A DNA stretch of 64,000 nt from Amphiura filiformis (taxonomy: Eukaryota > Echinodermata > Ophiuroidea > Amphilepidida > Amphiuridae): positions 31,245,382-31,309,381 of the forward strand of contig NC_092629.1 in NCBI RefSeq assembly GCF_039555335.1, given 5' to 3'. Position numbers and translations under genes: made by a program. Of this stretch, positions 13,701 through 22,806 are shown piece after piece; the stretch's first letter is position 1; each line of letters begins with the position of its first letter. The notes beneath the pieces were generated by a model, which worked only from the letters and a program-made list of their open reading frames with translations, was not told where the DNA came from and did no database searches.

Positions 13701-16036
13701 ACCTTTCAGATAACATGATGTGGTTTATATTATCAAAGGCAGAGGAATAGTCGAGTAATACAAGCACTGCTTTTATCTTTTTACAGTCAGCCACTGTACA
13801 AGCGTAACGTTAGTAAGGTATCAAATTCATGTAAAATTGGTGTAAAAGGGTGTGTTTTTGGAACTCTTACGTACTTCAGGTTGTTTTGTTAAGCTTGGGA
13901 TTTTGTGCGTTCTCCTTTATTCTTGAAATTATTAAAAAATGATATTTTTGGCATTCATTTTATATTTAACCGTTACCTTTATAAAAACTAATGATATGTA
14001 CTTAAAGTGTATGTAGCTGTGATAAAAGCCATCAATTCAGAAATATTTATCTTCAATACGGAAGCCATTAAAGATAAACATTTGTATGTCAAAAAAAGAC
14101 TTAAAGTTTGATAAAGTGTACTTTGAGGACTGTTAAATGCTAAAAAATATCAACTATTAATTATTTGCCATACAATTTGTATTATAATGCGAACTAAATT
14201 ATTTGATATCAGAAGGATATTCCTCTATTCAGATTGCAATTAAAGGTGTCTGATATGCTCTTATAAAATACCCTGCAAACGTTGCTATCTGACCCCTTAA
14301 TGTTATGCAAAATGTTGCATTTTTAAGATGTTTTATTAGAACGAAGCGTGGCGTAACAAATAATTTAAATCCTTAACATATTGAGTACTTCTACGGTAGT
14401 GATTAAATCGGAAAGTTTTGTCATCATGATTTTGTATTAACTTTACTTACCATTTTCACATCGATCACCGGAGTATCCATCCAAGCATGTGCAGATGTAT
14501 TTACCAGTTCTGTCGTGGCAGGACCCTTCATTCACACATGGATTCGAAGCACACTCATTGTTCCCTAGAAACAAAGTACAAAATAAGTAGGCCTATAAAA
14601 TAGAACTATAAAACCGGGTTACTATTGATCATTTGACATAAAAAGAATGAAAAGACAGAGACATTTACATAATAAAACCATGTTATAAACATTAATGCTT
14701 ACCACAATATTCAGCACGTTCTAATAACATATCAAGCGACTCTTTATTCCAATTCATGCGGTTGATTAATGGTGTTGGGTCATCAGCATACCACAGTTTT
14801 ACATCTTCTGCATATCCGTTTATCATTTTTCCATCAGGACAAGAATGAGCAGACGAGTGTCTAGGCGCTACCACTCCTTGACAAAAACATCTCTCGTTAT
14901 AGGGCAGTGACCACCTCAAAGCGCCATCTTGGGCTGGGTCTGGTCTTTGTTTTAACACGCACACTTGGCAATTGCCAAGACATAATGCTAAAGAAATTAA
15001 ATAATATTAAATTTAACAAGACAGAGCCTCCTTATTTTAGACCGCAATAAATTCACCTTTAGCACGCACACGTTACAAGAGACTATTGTAGACAACAATA
15101 GTAAAAAAAAAAATTTAAGTAAACCAGACAATCTGGCATTTTTTCTTTCAACTTGAAAAGTAGCATAAAAACGATGCATACTATTGTATTGCTCTCAACA
15201 TAGGGATTTAAGAAATGTATAGTTTCTCTGACATATAGCGCGCAAGTTAAACATTGGAAAATATCAAAATTAATCAATGGGATTGTCGTCTTACCCACGT
15301 AATAATACACCTGGATATGGCGAACTATTATGTGTTTAAAATGTGTTTGCAAGTTGGAAAAAAATGATACTTTTTAAGGAACAACGTCTTTTTTGGTCCT
15401 ATAGCGCTATCGGTGAACTAAGAGGTACCGATGGTACTTTTTATTTTTACCCTGAACGTTCGTACAGTGCATTCGTTTTTTATTTAAATGAAAAACAATA
15501 ACACTATGCAAATGTTCATTATTATGCTTGATACAATGCATTTCATTTCCAGGGAGCGAAGAGTTATCGATACCTATAAACCGGGCACTAATCAGAGCAT
15601 TTTTCAATTTTGACCCAATAAAATGTGACCTTTTGCTTATATCTCAAGAACTGTTTCTCATAGATAACCCAAGCTTTTGAAATTTGACCCATGCATAATT
15701 GACCATTTTGCACTTTTCTTAGGATATTTAGTATGATGTAATGGGGACCTTTGCCTGGACTATAACGGGATGCTTACATCTCCTTCTGGGTTTAATAAAA
15801 TTATCATTAAAATCAGTTCATCATGACAGTACATTGACTCTATATATTTCTCAATGTTTAAGTATTAAGTACGTTTGTCATTTTTTTCTTCTTAAGTCAA
15901 ACATTGATTTAAAAACAGTTTCTTAAATCTTACTTTAACTCCAGTAATATTACGAGTGTGTATAATAAATACCTTGTATACTAAAAAGTATTGACACCAC
16001 TTGTACGCGATTGATGCACTCCCACCACGACCACAT
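1642..16036 (-). CDS. Secreted multi-EGF protein gene, 5' part (14 exons visible)
   Basis: Gene model read by eye on the minus strand: exon 1 (15973-16036, signal peptide), exon 2 (14703-14987, cysteine-rich module), exon 3 (14451-14564, EGF), then eleven 123-bp calcium-binding EGF exons from 10282-10404 down to 1642-1764. Every visible junction has AG/GT sites and is in phase 1, so the exons join without breaking frame. The product enters the secretory pathway and would be an extracellular or membrane-anchored protein; the C-terminus is beyond the left edge. cbEGF arrays bind calcium and form rigid rods, as in fibrillins, Notch ligands and matrix proteins, but nothing here shows which class this is. 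Two large introns (10405-14450 and 3164-7563) are filled with mobile DNA. More exons could lie in unrecognised sequence or in the N gap at 12514-12713. I do not assign a gene name. Confidence 0.75.
2088..2395. mobile_element. TTAA fold-back MITE, partial copy
   Basis: Internal part of the family described at 3192-3814: GAAATTCGCGATATTATACA, the ATGTAGCTGGxAxGAAxxCC block and its inverted match, ending in the AGGACTGTTAAATG block. The TTAA ends are missing. Confidence 0.65.
2461..2583 (-). CDS. Exon 13: cbEGF 10
   Basis: 123 bp, phase 1-1: [18 protein letters not shown] then [20 protein letters not shown]. The usual Glu of the DxDEC calcium motif is Asp (DIDDC), which may weaken but not abolish binding. 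Confidence 0.88.
2755..2990. mobile_element. TTAA fold-back MITE, partial copy
   Basis: Contains the two opposed central blocks of the same family (GCCGGGATGAAAAACCGACC and GGTCGGCTTTTCATCCCAGA) around a CTTCATGTATATCTTCAATA centre. Ends lost. Confidence 0.6.
3041..3163 (-). CDS. Exon 12: cbEGF 9
   Basis: 123 bp, phase 1-1: [18 protein letters not shown] then [20 protein letters not shown]. All six cysteines and the calcium and hydroxylation motifs are present ([12 protein letters not shown]). Confidence 0.9.
3192..3814. mobile_element. TTAA fold-back MITE, full-length copy
   Basis: 623-bp near-palindrome flanked by TTAA (3192-3195 and 3811-3814), beginning GGGGTAGGGTTGAACG and ending CGCTCATTCCAGATCCC. 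The arms contain GTGGGACATGAGAGCACAT and GAATACGAAGAATGTC and pair along most of the length. No coding capacity. TTAA targets are used by piggyBac and Kolobok transposases; which one moved it cannot be told from this copy. A second full copy is at 36958-37613. Confidence 0.85.
3850..5570 (-). mobile_element. Penelope-like element, 5'-truncated and decayed
   Basis: On the minus strand, in order: RT palm remnant [20 protein letters not shown] (near 5330-5390, where the family has WWRYIDDIF), then the long linker in the frame 4596-5036 ([47 protein letters not shown]), then the C-terminal remnant [18 protein letters not shown] before a stop near 4270. This order (RT, Cys-rich linker, GIY-YIG nuclease tail) is that of Penelope-like retroelements. 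Several breaks are present and it cannot be active. It sits in the intron between EGF exons 11 and 12. Confidence 0.8.
3889..3930 (-). ncRNA. Hammerhead-ribozyme-like motif of the Penelope element
   Basis: Minus strand: TTGATAA, then GATCC-TGCTA-GGATC (a 5-bp stem II with a 5-base loop), then GAAA. This is the layout of the minimal hammerhead core (CUGANGA, stem II, GAAA) known in Penelope-like elements. Two core positions differ from consensus, so cleavage is doubtful. Confidence 0.55.
5661..6240. other. Intron sequence with a recurring 17-base motif
   Basis: No gene. GGTAACGTATCTGTGAA occurs at 5777-5793, 5943-5959 and 6125-6141, with a shorter form (GGTAACGTATCAGTG) at 5763-5777. The sequence between the copies is unrelated. 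Confidence 0.6.
6545..7505. mobile_element. TTAA fold-back MITE split by another element
   Basis: 6545-6646 and 7439-7505 are adjoining pieces of the 3192-3814 family (CTTCATGTATATCTTCAATA and CATACATTTTAAGTA on the left; TTACTTAGACGACTGTTAAA on the right). The AACGTTTT element at 6647-7438 lies between them. Confidence 0.6.
6647..7438. mobile_element. AACGTTTT fold-back element
   Basis: Begins CCCAGCAAACACAAAACGTT and ends AACGTTTTTGTGTTTGCTGA, an inverted pair. The interior repeats AAAACGTTTT and TATAACCCGAxAT many times in both orders, so much of the element can pair with itself. A non-repetitive block at about 6865-6960 (GGGGCCGTAGTGGTCAGCGA onward) looks like a later insert. No coding capacity. 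Confidence 0.7.
7564..7686 (-). CDS. Exon 11: cbEGF 8
   Basis: 123 bp, phase 1-1: [18 protein letters not shown] then [20 protein letters not shown]. Last exon of the tight cluster; a 4.4-kb repeat-filled intron separates it from the next. Confidence 0.9.
7876..7998 (-). CDS. Exon 10: cbEGF 7
   Basis: 123 bp, phase 1-1: [18 protein letters not shown] then [20 protein letters not shown]. Duplicate of the exon at 9076; the flanking introns are also nearly identical over the 1200-bp unit. Confidence 0.92.
8218..8340 (-). CDS. Exon 9: cbEGF 6
   Basis: 123 bp, phase 1-1: [18 protein letters not shown] then [20 protein letters not shown]. Donor GTTAGT and acceptor ACAG, as in its neighbours. Duplicate of the exon at 9418. 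Confidence 0.92.
8764..8886 (-). CDS. Exon 8: cbEGF 5, hybrid exon at the duplication joint
   Basis: 123 bp, phase 1-1: [18 protein letters not shown] and [20 protein letters not shown]. Its first (N-terminal) half equals the exon at 7564 ([13 protein letters not shown]) while its second half equals the exon at 9948 ([19 protein letters not shown]). It therefore looks like the product of an unequal crossover inside this exon. Confidence 0.9.
9076..9198 (-). CDS. Exon 7: cbEGF 4
   Basis: 123 bp, phase 1-1: [18 protein letters not shown] and [20 protein letters not shown]. The first calcium-site residue pair is DN rather than DI. Same peptide as the exon at 7876, exactly 1200 bp away. Confidence 0.92.
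9418..9540 (-). CDS. Exon 6: cbEGF 3
   Basis: 123 bp, phase 1-1: [18 protein letters not shown] and [20 protein letters not shown]. Differs from the exon at 8218 by one residue in the part read (INTDG here, TNTDG there): it is the copy produced by the 1.2-kb tandem duplication. Confidence 0.92.
9948..10070 (-). CDS. Exon 5: cbEGF 2
   Basis: 123 bp, phase 1-1: [18 protein letters not shown], then [19 protein letters not shown]. The second half is the same type as exons 8 and 11 of the array (ending TCSG), part of a period-three pattern of exon types. Confidence 0.9.
10282..10404 (-). CDS. Exon 4: cbEGF 1
   Basis: 123 bp, phase 1-1, encoding [18 protein letters not shown] and a normal second half ending NGNGVTCAG. 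Calcium motif DIDEC and the Asx-hydroxylation pattern CxNxxxxFxCxC are present. First of the cbEGF array. Confidence 0.9.
10755..11220. repeat. Purine-rich low-complexity tract
   Basis: Almost all A and G on the plus strand (GGAAAGAAGGGAAAAG-type units drifting to GAAATTGAAGAA). It opens long frames on both strands with very biased composition, which are not genes. Such homopurine DNA can form triplex structures. Confidence 0.8.
11434..12376. repeat. Inverted GC-rich repeat inside the hAT-like element
   Basis: ATGAGAAATTGTTTTAGGTA followed by CCGCACCGCTCCCCGCAGCC occurs at about 11447-11510, again in direct order at about 11519-11570, and inverted at about 12290-12366. The inner arms are about 80 bp. 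A separate transposon end-like GGGACACCCTGTA at 12148-12160 lies between them. Confidence 0.6.
12514..12713. other. Assembly gap (200 N)
   Basis: Exactly 200 Ns. Both sides carry CAACCTGC (12506-12513 and 12714-12721), so the gap may hide a repeat or may be a nominal-length gap over a mis-joined repeat. Open frames running through it are meaningless. Confidence 0.95.
12800..13160 (-). mobile_element. LINE C-terminal coding fragment (host of the hAT insertion)
   Basis: The minus-strand frame 12811-13086 reads [20 protein letters not shown] and [14 protein letters not shown], then ends GVKVWNHI. This is the thumb and C-terminal region of CR1/L2-like ORF2 (LxWLxxxxRxxxK...HxxxPxYL...LWN). The 3' part of the same copy appears to lie left of the hAT element (about 10495-10680, ending in an AATAAAGATTATAAGTAATA-like tail on the minus strand), so the LINE is older than the hAT insertion. 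Confidence 0.6.
13248..13375. mobile_element. TTAA-flanked MITE, truncated copy
   Basis: Starts TTAAGGGGTGTGCAATCATG, matching the end of the full element at 17199-17627 and sharing its internal GCTTGCC-rich sequence (CTTGGCCTGCC, CTCAGCCTGCC). The other end is missing. Confidence 0.5.
13497..13800 (-). mobile_element. 5'-truncated LINE fragment with (ATT)n tail
   Basis: The minus strand encodes [20 protein letters not shown], the palm-start block of CR1/L2-type reverse transcriptases (LDxSxAFDTINH). The plus-strand run of aataataat at about 13498-13512 is its 3' tail read in reverse, so the copy keeps only part of the RT and a short 3' end. Decayed, and inside the large EGF intron. Confidence 0.55.
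13925..14300. mobile_element. TTAA fold-back MITE, one end kept
   Basis: Same family as 3192-3814: GATATGTACTTAAAGTGTAT and ATGTAGCTGTGAT centrally, then TGTCTGATATGCTC and CTGACCCCTTAA, keeping the right TTAA (14297-14300). Confidence 0.65.
14451..14564 (-). CDS. Exon 3: EGF domain (non-calcium type)
   Basis: This 114-bp phase 1-1 exon encodes [15 protein letters not shown] followed by [16 protein letters not shown]. Cysteine spacing CxxxxCxxxxxC...CxCxxGYxGxxC is the classic six-cysteine EGF fold, without the DxDE calcium motif. It separates the N-terminal module from the cbEGF array. Confidence 0.85.
14703..14987 (-). CDS. Exon 2: unrecognised cysteine-rich module
   Basis: This 285-bp exon, phase 1 at both ends, encodes 95 residues beginning [17 protein letters not shown] and ending RAEYCG. 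Six or seven cysteines sit in CxxC (CQVC) and CxC (CFC) patterns; the middle reads [13 protein letters not shown] and [15 protein letters not shown], and the end is helical with a [16 protein letters not shown] segment. The acceptor (tttctttag) and donor (GTAAG) are good. It is not an EGF, sushi, laminin or TSP module that I know. It sits directly after the signal peptide, so it is the N-terminal domain of the mature protein. Confidence 0.65.
14988..15972 (-). other. Intron 1 of the EGF gene
   Basis: AT-rich intron between the signal-peptide exon and the cysteine-rich exon. I see no open frame with recognisable motifs and no clear repeat structure. Confidence 0.5.
15973..16036 (-). CDS. Exon 1: start codon and signal peptide
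   Basis: The ATG at 16036-16034 opens [18 protein letters not shown] and continues SIQ before a GT donor at 15972-15971. One base is left over, which with the next exon makes Ala and gives ALCLGNC. Short N-region, then a hydrophobic stretch ([16 protein letters not shown]) before the first cysteines: a plausible signal peptide cleaved near Gly-Asn. The same frame is open upstream to an ATG at 16156, which gives a second hydrophobic leader (DGVFVFLSVVLCFF). I prefer the inner ATG because an acceptor-like ttacatttcag lies just before it and the leader is the usual length. Confidence 0.55.
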
Positions 16037-16788
16037 GATAAACTGAAATGTAAAATAATATAATTTGTTATCCTGGTCTTCACATAGCTCATCTACAAAA
16101 TTAAAAAAACACAAAACGACAGAGAGAAACACAAAGACACCGTCATATTTATCCATTTAGGCCTACATAAACCCAGGTCCAGATACTCTTACATACAATC
16201 ACCGGCAACCGTGGAATTTAACTACAGAAACTAAGATATGTTCTCATCTAACTGGGGACGTTTTGAGATTTTTGCACAAATTATTCAAAATCGGTACAAT
16301 ATGCATCGGTTATGAAATCACGTATTGGCAAAGAATTAAGGTACCAGTTATGTTCACCCCTTTAAGACAAATATGTCAATATTAAAACAAGCAGCCAATA
16401 TCAGTACTCTGTAGCTCTGATTTAAGAAATCACTTGTCGAAATTGGTTGACAATTAAATAAAACGGTGATCTAAAATCTAAGGAGGTACGAAATCAAAAG
16501 TTGCACATTTATGTTCTAGTCAATAAAAGCACGACGCTAGTTTTAGTGTACGTGCTAATCAATGTGCATGGCGCCAGTACTCTTGTTTGAGAACGCTATT
16601 ATACACAAATCAACAGAGCATGCAATAGTGCAATCTGCAGCTTTTGAATTAGTATCTTCCTTGCGGTTTGGATCAACATGTCTTTACTTTTGAAGACTTT
16701 TTGAGCGATTTTAATGAATGAGATCTTAAATCTGAGCTAACAGTTGCAGCCTTTGCTGCCGGTTCCAATTATGACAAAATATGTCTTT
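16037..16788. other. Upstream flank of the EGF gene
   Basis: Would hold the promoter and 5' UTR of the minus-strand EGF gene. I see no convincing TATA box or CpG island, and no other gene. Confidence 0.4.
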
Positions 16789-17043
16789 CCCAGTGCGCAC
16801 ACAAGACGCTGATCACGTTTAAATCACGTTGAAATTTCGACGTCGAAATCAGTTTGAAATCATGTTTTATTTGCATATGGACTTCAACCTGACTTCAACC
16901 TCCTTAATTTTTGTATTGAAAGATGGTTGAAATTTCAACTAACCTCTAGGTTGAAATCAGGTTGAAATCAGGTAAGGTTGAAACTTCCACGTTGTATCAA
17001 CGTTGATCTTCCAACGTCGAAATCCTAACCTGTACCCACTGGG
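16789..17043. mobile_element. MITE with CCCAGTG ends
   Basis: 255 bp from CCCAGTGCGCACACAAG to ACCTGTACCCACTGGG. The interior is made of TTGAAATC and CGACGTCGAAATC units in both orders. Typical non-coding fold-back. Confidence 0.65.
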
Positions 17044-17198
17044 TTTGTTTAAGATATGCAGGGGTAAACATAACTGGTACCTTAAATCATTTGCGCACTG
17101 TAGTGTGGATTTGAAATTTCATTTATTTATTTTAATACCACCAAATCCACCATGAATAACGTCATTTTGCAACATCCCCGTGCTGCAAAAATACTTCA

Positions 17199-17627
17199 TT
17201 AAGGGATGTGCAATAATTATGAGCCTCCCCCTAGGGGTAAAATTTCCAAACGGCTCGCCAAAAATTGCTTGCCCCCCCTCTCGGCTCGCCAAAAATTGCT
17301 TGCCCCCCCCTCCTCTCGGCCCGCCAAAAATATTTGCCCCCCTTTGAACGTGCCAAATCTTTGGGATCTCAATTTTCAAACTTTAATGGTCTATAAAAAT
17401 GTATGTTGCGATCGCAGCGAGCAGGAAAATTTGCATATTTAAGCGTTTCCGTACTGTTTTCCTAAGCCTTTTTAGAGCGTTTTATTAAAAAGGCGCCAGT
17501 GAATGGGTGCCAAAAATGCTTGCCCCCCCCACTCTCGGCTTGCCAAAAATTGCTCGCCAAAAATTTCTTGTCCCCCCCCCCAATTTTACCCACCCCCAGG
17601 GCTCATAATTATTGCACAACCCCTTAT
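17199..17627. mobile_element. TTAA-flanked C-rich fold-back MITE, full-length
   Basis: TTAAGGGATGTGCAATAATT...AATTATTGCACAACCCCTTA: about 27-bp ends in inverse order, with the right TTAA decayed by one base. The interior repeats CTCGGCTCGCCAAAAATTGC with runs of C. Related pieces are at 13248-13375 and about 37786-37957. Confidence 0.75.
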
Positions 17628-18229
17628 AGGAGTTGAGTAAATAAAGCGCTCATTTACAACCGACGTTAATGACAACGGTAGTATGGAAAACAATCAGCTA
17701 ATTAGTTTTCACTTTCGATTCGTTTGTTCCCTAATTCTAATTACTCTTGTTGTCGTCTAATGGGTTTCATGATGCATTCAACACAATTAGTGCCGTTTCA
17801 CAAACACGTATTTTTCAGCATACAAATTGAAGAAAGCATTTACACGACCTTGGCAACCAGGTAACGCAGTGTCATTAAAAAGAACTTGAGCAAAAATACT
17901 TTCTTGTCTATCGATGTGTAATGGTTTCTATATTGACTGTGAAGGACAAATGATCAACAACAATCATCAGCATTATCAAAGCTACAAATATAACAGAAAA
18001 ATGTACGTGTAGAATATAACCACTAACATTATAAACTAGACAATATTAAAAGTAAGGTATTTTGCTGAATATGTACGTGACCCACCTCTGATAAACCGGG
18101 CCAAAGTTAGTCAATCTATTTTTGTTAAAAATGCTCAAGATATAGTGTTTGAATTGATACATCACGTGCTAGATTACCTATTTTAACTATATCCATACTA
18201 TAACCATAAGTATACAACAGCCCGAGGTA

Positions 18230-18890
18230 CACTCATAGAAATGACTTGTTCGCATTGTTGGCGCTATTCAAAAGGAATAAGTTTGGACTACTCAAAAATA
18301 GTGTAAAAGTTGCCAAAACAAATTTCATTTTAGTTATCCGAACTTAAAAAAATGCTGAAAAAAGCTCAAAAGTTCCGTCAACTAATCAACTTTGTTGGCA
18401 TTACTTAAAAAGTTGATGTAAGTCGTTGCGTCAACTTTTAAGTAATGCCAACTTCTGAATTCAAGTTCAGGAACTTAGAAAATAAACAAGGTTTAAAGAA
18501 CCAATTAGTTGAGTTATTGTAACTCAACATGTAAGTTGATGTAACTCGTTCATATTAAGTTACTGGTACTTATGTTTTGAGTTATTCCAATTTGTTACTT
18601 AATTCACGTAATTGGATCATTTTCTGCACAATTAGCAGTATTCAAATATTTATTTTTGAAATCAGTGCAAAATTTTGTATACTATAGCACACCTCTAGAA
18701 AATTATGCTAACCTAGTTTCATTTTCTGAGTTGTAAAAACTCAATAAGGTAAGTGCAAATGAGTGCGACCAACATAATGATATCGAGTCAGCGTTACTCA
18801 AACTTAGTACGCGTTGGCATTACTCGGAAAGTTGACGCAACGACTTACGTCAACTTACTGAGTAATGCCAACGAACAATTTCTATGAGTG
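18230..18890. mobile_element. TA-flanked fold-back MITE
   Basis: 661 bp; ends CACTCATAGAAATGACTTGT and AACAATTTCTATGAGTG, flanked by TA on both sides (18228-18229, 18891-18892), consistent with a Tc1/mariner target. The interior repeats TTGGCATTACT and AACTTxAAGTAATGCCAAC in both orders. Confidence 0.75.
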
Positions 18891-19107
18891 TACTCATACC
18901 TCCGTCACTACGATTTCCACTGGCCTTCTCCGCGTCGAGGTCTGAGACTCCTGGGCATATCTGGCCCCAGAGGATGATTTAAGGAAGCCCCATCATGCAC
19001 TGTAAAAGTGTTATCACGCGAGTGATCTGGTCCAGGGTACACATAAAATACCACTTGTTCTCATAAATACCACTTCCTATATACCATTCCTCACATGAAG
19101 ATGAGAC

Positions 19108-19338
19108 TTAAGGTTCGTTCATACTACCACCGCATTTGCGATGCGTTGCTTTGCAATACCGATATATCGATTACTTTTGCCGCAACTCAACGCAACTCGT
19201 CGCATTTCCAAGTTAAAATGTATTCAACTTTGTTGCGATATCGCAGTGCAGTAGTTTGCAGTACGATGCAGTGCGGCATCGCACCGCATCGCAAAGCAAC
19301 GCATCGCAAATGCGGTGGTAGTATGAACGAACCTTTAA
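19108..19338. mobile_element. TTAA-flanked short fold-back MITE
   Basis: TTAAGGTTCGTTCATACTAC at the left and GTAGTATGAACGAACCTTTA at the right, arms of about 45 bp continuing ATTTGCGATGCGTTGC. 231 bp, no coding capacity. Confidence 0.8.
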
Positions 19339-19837
19339 AAAATATATTTGGTGCGTGTTCGTAAATTTTGAGCACATTTGAGGATGTAAAAGACCAGACT
19401 TGTGACTGTTATCGTCGCCGTGTTTTGAATTCTTCCTAAAATAGATGCCGTCAGTGTGACGTCATCACCGCGACGTGAGTTCACGGTGCCCCGTTTTTAC
19501 GTACGTATAGCACTCATGGCCCTATTGAGGAAGGAACAGGAGCTAACAGGGCCATGATGTTTCGGGCTAAGTATACAATAGCCTATTGTGCTAACATAAT
19601 TATTATCATGATTCCTGGAAATCTATCCTCGCGGACGACAGTTGATGCTCTCTGTCGAAGGTGGATATCACACCCCGAGTTCTAGGCCTAGAAATCATAT
19701 ACATGCGCGTATATTGAGGGGTGGGATGGGGTGGGGCTTTGCGTGTTTATATGAAACATAAACTATGCATGGAGATGATTTGGTTATGAACTAGTTTATT
19801 ATCCCGGTAAGCACAACCCATACCGCTTACTTTGAGG

Positions 19838-20100
19838 CTCCCCTCTCCCCACCTATATAACCTCCTCTTCCCTAAGTGTCTCCTTCTCCCCCCCCTCGCC
19901 TCCCCTACATTTGATATTCTATCTCGAGCTCTCCTCCCCCTTACCTTTTCGCTTCCTATGCTCTATCCTATATGTTTCTCTTTCTTCTTGCCCTTGCCCT
20001 TACCCCCCCCCCCACACCCCCACACACACACACACACCACACACTCTCTCTTCCCCAACCCCCAATTAAAAACCCACTTTCTTTCCACTTCTATCTCCTA
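19838..20100. repeat. Pyrimidine-rich tract with a CA microsatellite
   Basis: C/T-rich plus strand with a run of C at about 20006-20014 and (CA)n at about 20023-20037. Open frames here are composition artefacts. Confidence 0.8.
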
Positions 20101-22680
20101 ATTTTTTTTCCAGTAAAAATGCTTCAGTAAAAGTCATTAGTCATAGACCTTTCATCGATTCTGGTACATGGGATTAAGGACATGAATCGATTTTGTTTTG
20201 AACACCTGAGTCGCCCCCTTTGTAATGTCGAAAGAATTATTTCGATGGTCTATATGTTTTCACAGCTAAAATAGCCCTAGCTTATTGGCTTTTTCAAACC
20301 ACGTTTTTCAATGTAGATCGACATGCCCGATTTCTCTCGTCGTGAATATTACACTGCGAAATTTAAACTTTTTTTGTATACTTAGATCAGGTAATTTCAA
20401 ACCAAATGATTTCTTCTTCACACCATTATATATAAGAAACTGAAATAAAAACCGAACCTCCTTTTTAATTGTTTTTACCAAAAGGTAGAAACAAAGATAT
20501 CAATATCTTGTGAGTCAAGAGGTTAGGCAGGCTAATAGGAAACCACGTGACCAAAACCAAAAGTCACTATTTTAAATGTGGCAATGTTGAATAAAGTGCG
20601 AAATTGTGTACCTCACAAAGCTCAAAATCAGCCTTCTTAAATCCATTTTTAGGTAAATGCACTACATTATGAGCACCATAATTGAACTTGTGGATAGCAC
20701 ATTTTCTATCAAAAAAAAATTACAACATCTCCCGACACATAAGCAAACACCTGGCATTTCGTGAAAAAAATATTCCATGTCAAGGACATGAGAATCAAGA
20801 GGGCTGGTAGACATTTCTTATCAATGACCAGCGGCTGATCATTTTTTGTCATTAGTTCTTCTCAATTTGATCTGGCAATGGGAAACTTGACAGACTTCAA
20901 AGTTGTATGTACTTCATCATCAAACAAGCATATCCATGCTAATCATCCATATGTACGAGGTTTCCAACGAAAACAGTATGGGCCTTTTATATAGTTCCAG
21001 AAACAAGAAACGAGGTTTTTATGACGAGCACTTGTAGAACGAAAAAAAAATAGTCGTCTTGTCTTGGTCATGAAAAACAAAATTATAACGCAACGCCTGA
21101 CACTGTAATGTTATAATTATTAAAGCCTTAGACACGGACGTCGGGGCCACTGGACTTTGTCTATCAAACCCTGTCCACCCGTATGCTGCATGCGCCCCTG
21201 GCCTTAGACGTACGTGTACGTCTAAAATCGCATCTTACGCACAATAATACAATAATGATAAGCTTGCGCAATATAATTTAGCATCTAGTATTTAGTACAT
21301 ACCTTAATTTTAATCATGTACGGACACCTATATCGTCACCACGAGTTAATGAATAAGGCAGAATCAGCAGTAATGTTTAAGAAATGTTTCGCTAGGCAGA
21401 CTTAAGAGGAACCAGCAATATGGCCAACGCCGCTGTTTAGCCACGACATTGGGCTACGATCTATGGCAAGATACGTGGGGAACATTTTAAGCGCCTTGTG
21501 AATTAGAAACCAATAATCGTCGTATATATACAAAGTGGCCGTATTGTCAGATGCCACTTTTTGGGTAGCAACAACAGGGATAATTACGCATGCGTATTAT
21601 GATCCTCATAAATTATAGAAACATTACTGCGCTAACGCACTTTCATTCCCGCGCATGTTTAATCCTCCAACTGTCAACCGGGACGTTTCTCTTACGCTTC
21701 AAATACAATGTAATAATTCTCTACCGGTAAATACCTACGTATTTAGCGGAAGTCCAGCATAAAAAATTCGCGACATTTAATCTGTTTTAAGATCAAATTT
21801 AAATTGCGCGCTGTACAGTATTGTAGCTTGTCAAGTTTAAATGACTATTAAACGGTATCACTCACTAAATCTTCACCATTATTGATACTACTAGTACTAC
21901 GCACGTTGCCGCATATCGCCCACTAAAAATCACCTGAAAAGGTCACCGTGGTTGATGGCTGACCGTAAGGTTAACCCGTATCAGCCTCCACCCGATCTCC
22001 ACACATAGGGTGCAGGGATCAAACGGAGTCACCCGTTTAGGTGGTATACACCCCTGATAAATAATTGTGTGATTAATTTTGCATTTTTCTCACAAAGTAA
22101 CTACACACTGGTAACTAAAGTTATGTACATTATCCAATTCCAATCCAATTACTTCACTGAAATTTCAGTGATTCAAGACAATTAGTTCATTATTTATGTT
22201 AAGAAATGAGGTACATTCTAGCGGTACCACTTTTCTCATCATAAAAAAACGTACCGTTTGTTTTGAGTCACTGAAATTCCAGTGTCGTAACCGCATTTTT
22301 TGCCCCTATAATATACAAAACTTTTGTTACCAGTGTGCTATTATTATTTTTTGAGAGAAAAACGCAAAAATAGTCACCCCTTTCAAGGGTGTACATGGTG
22401 TAGTACCACCTTAATGCAATCCCTTTACCACTATCACCGCTCACCCGATCTTCACACACGTGCTTCGAGTACACTTAAACAGAGACCCTTTTGAAATGAA
22501 CACTTAAAAGGGAGGTTTTATTACACACTAAAATGGTGACTCGCAGGTCAAATTGCAAGAATTGTACATTAAACATACCTAAACAGACACAATGTAATTT
22601 ACAGGCAGCAGCTTAACATCTTAATCAGCGCCAATATTGCAACATTGAAACAAACAACTATATAAACATCCAATCCAACC
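20101..22680. other. No gene or repeat structure recognised
   Basis: About 2.6 kb of AT-rich sequence. Only short open frames without motifs, and no paired repeats that I can see by eye. Confidence 0.45.
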
Positions 22681-22689
22681 CAACCCCAT

Positions 22690-22806
22690 CCCCAGAAGGC
22701 AATGAGGATAAAGTGCCTTGCCCAAGGACACAACACGTTGGCACGAGCGGGGCTCAAACTCGCAACCTATGGATTATGAGCTTATCCACTCTACCACACG
22801 TGCTCC
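22690..22806 (-). mobile_element. tRNA-derived SINE
   Basis: Minus strand: A-box-like TGTGGTAGAGTGGATAAG, then a B-box-like GGTTGCGAGTTTGAGCCCC, then TGTCCTTGGGCAAGGCACTT. The last block matches the SINE at 735-965, while the tRNA-like heads differ. The 3' limit is uncertain. Confidence 0.6.

Noticed and set aside
15950-16156. Upstream ATG at 16156 as the start of the EGF gene
   Set aside because: Gives a long leader with two hydrophobic stretches; the ATG at 16036 gives a normal signal peptide. Kept only as an alternative.
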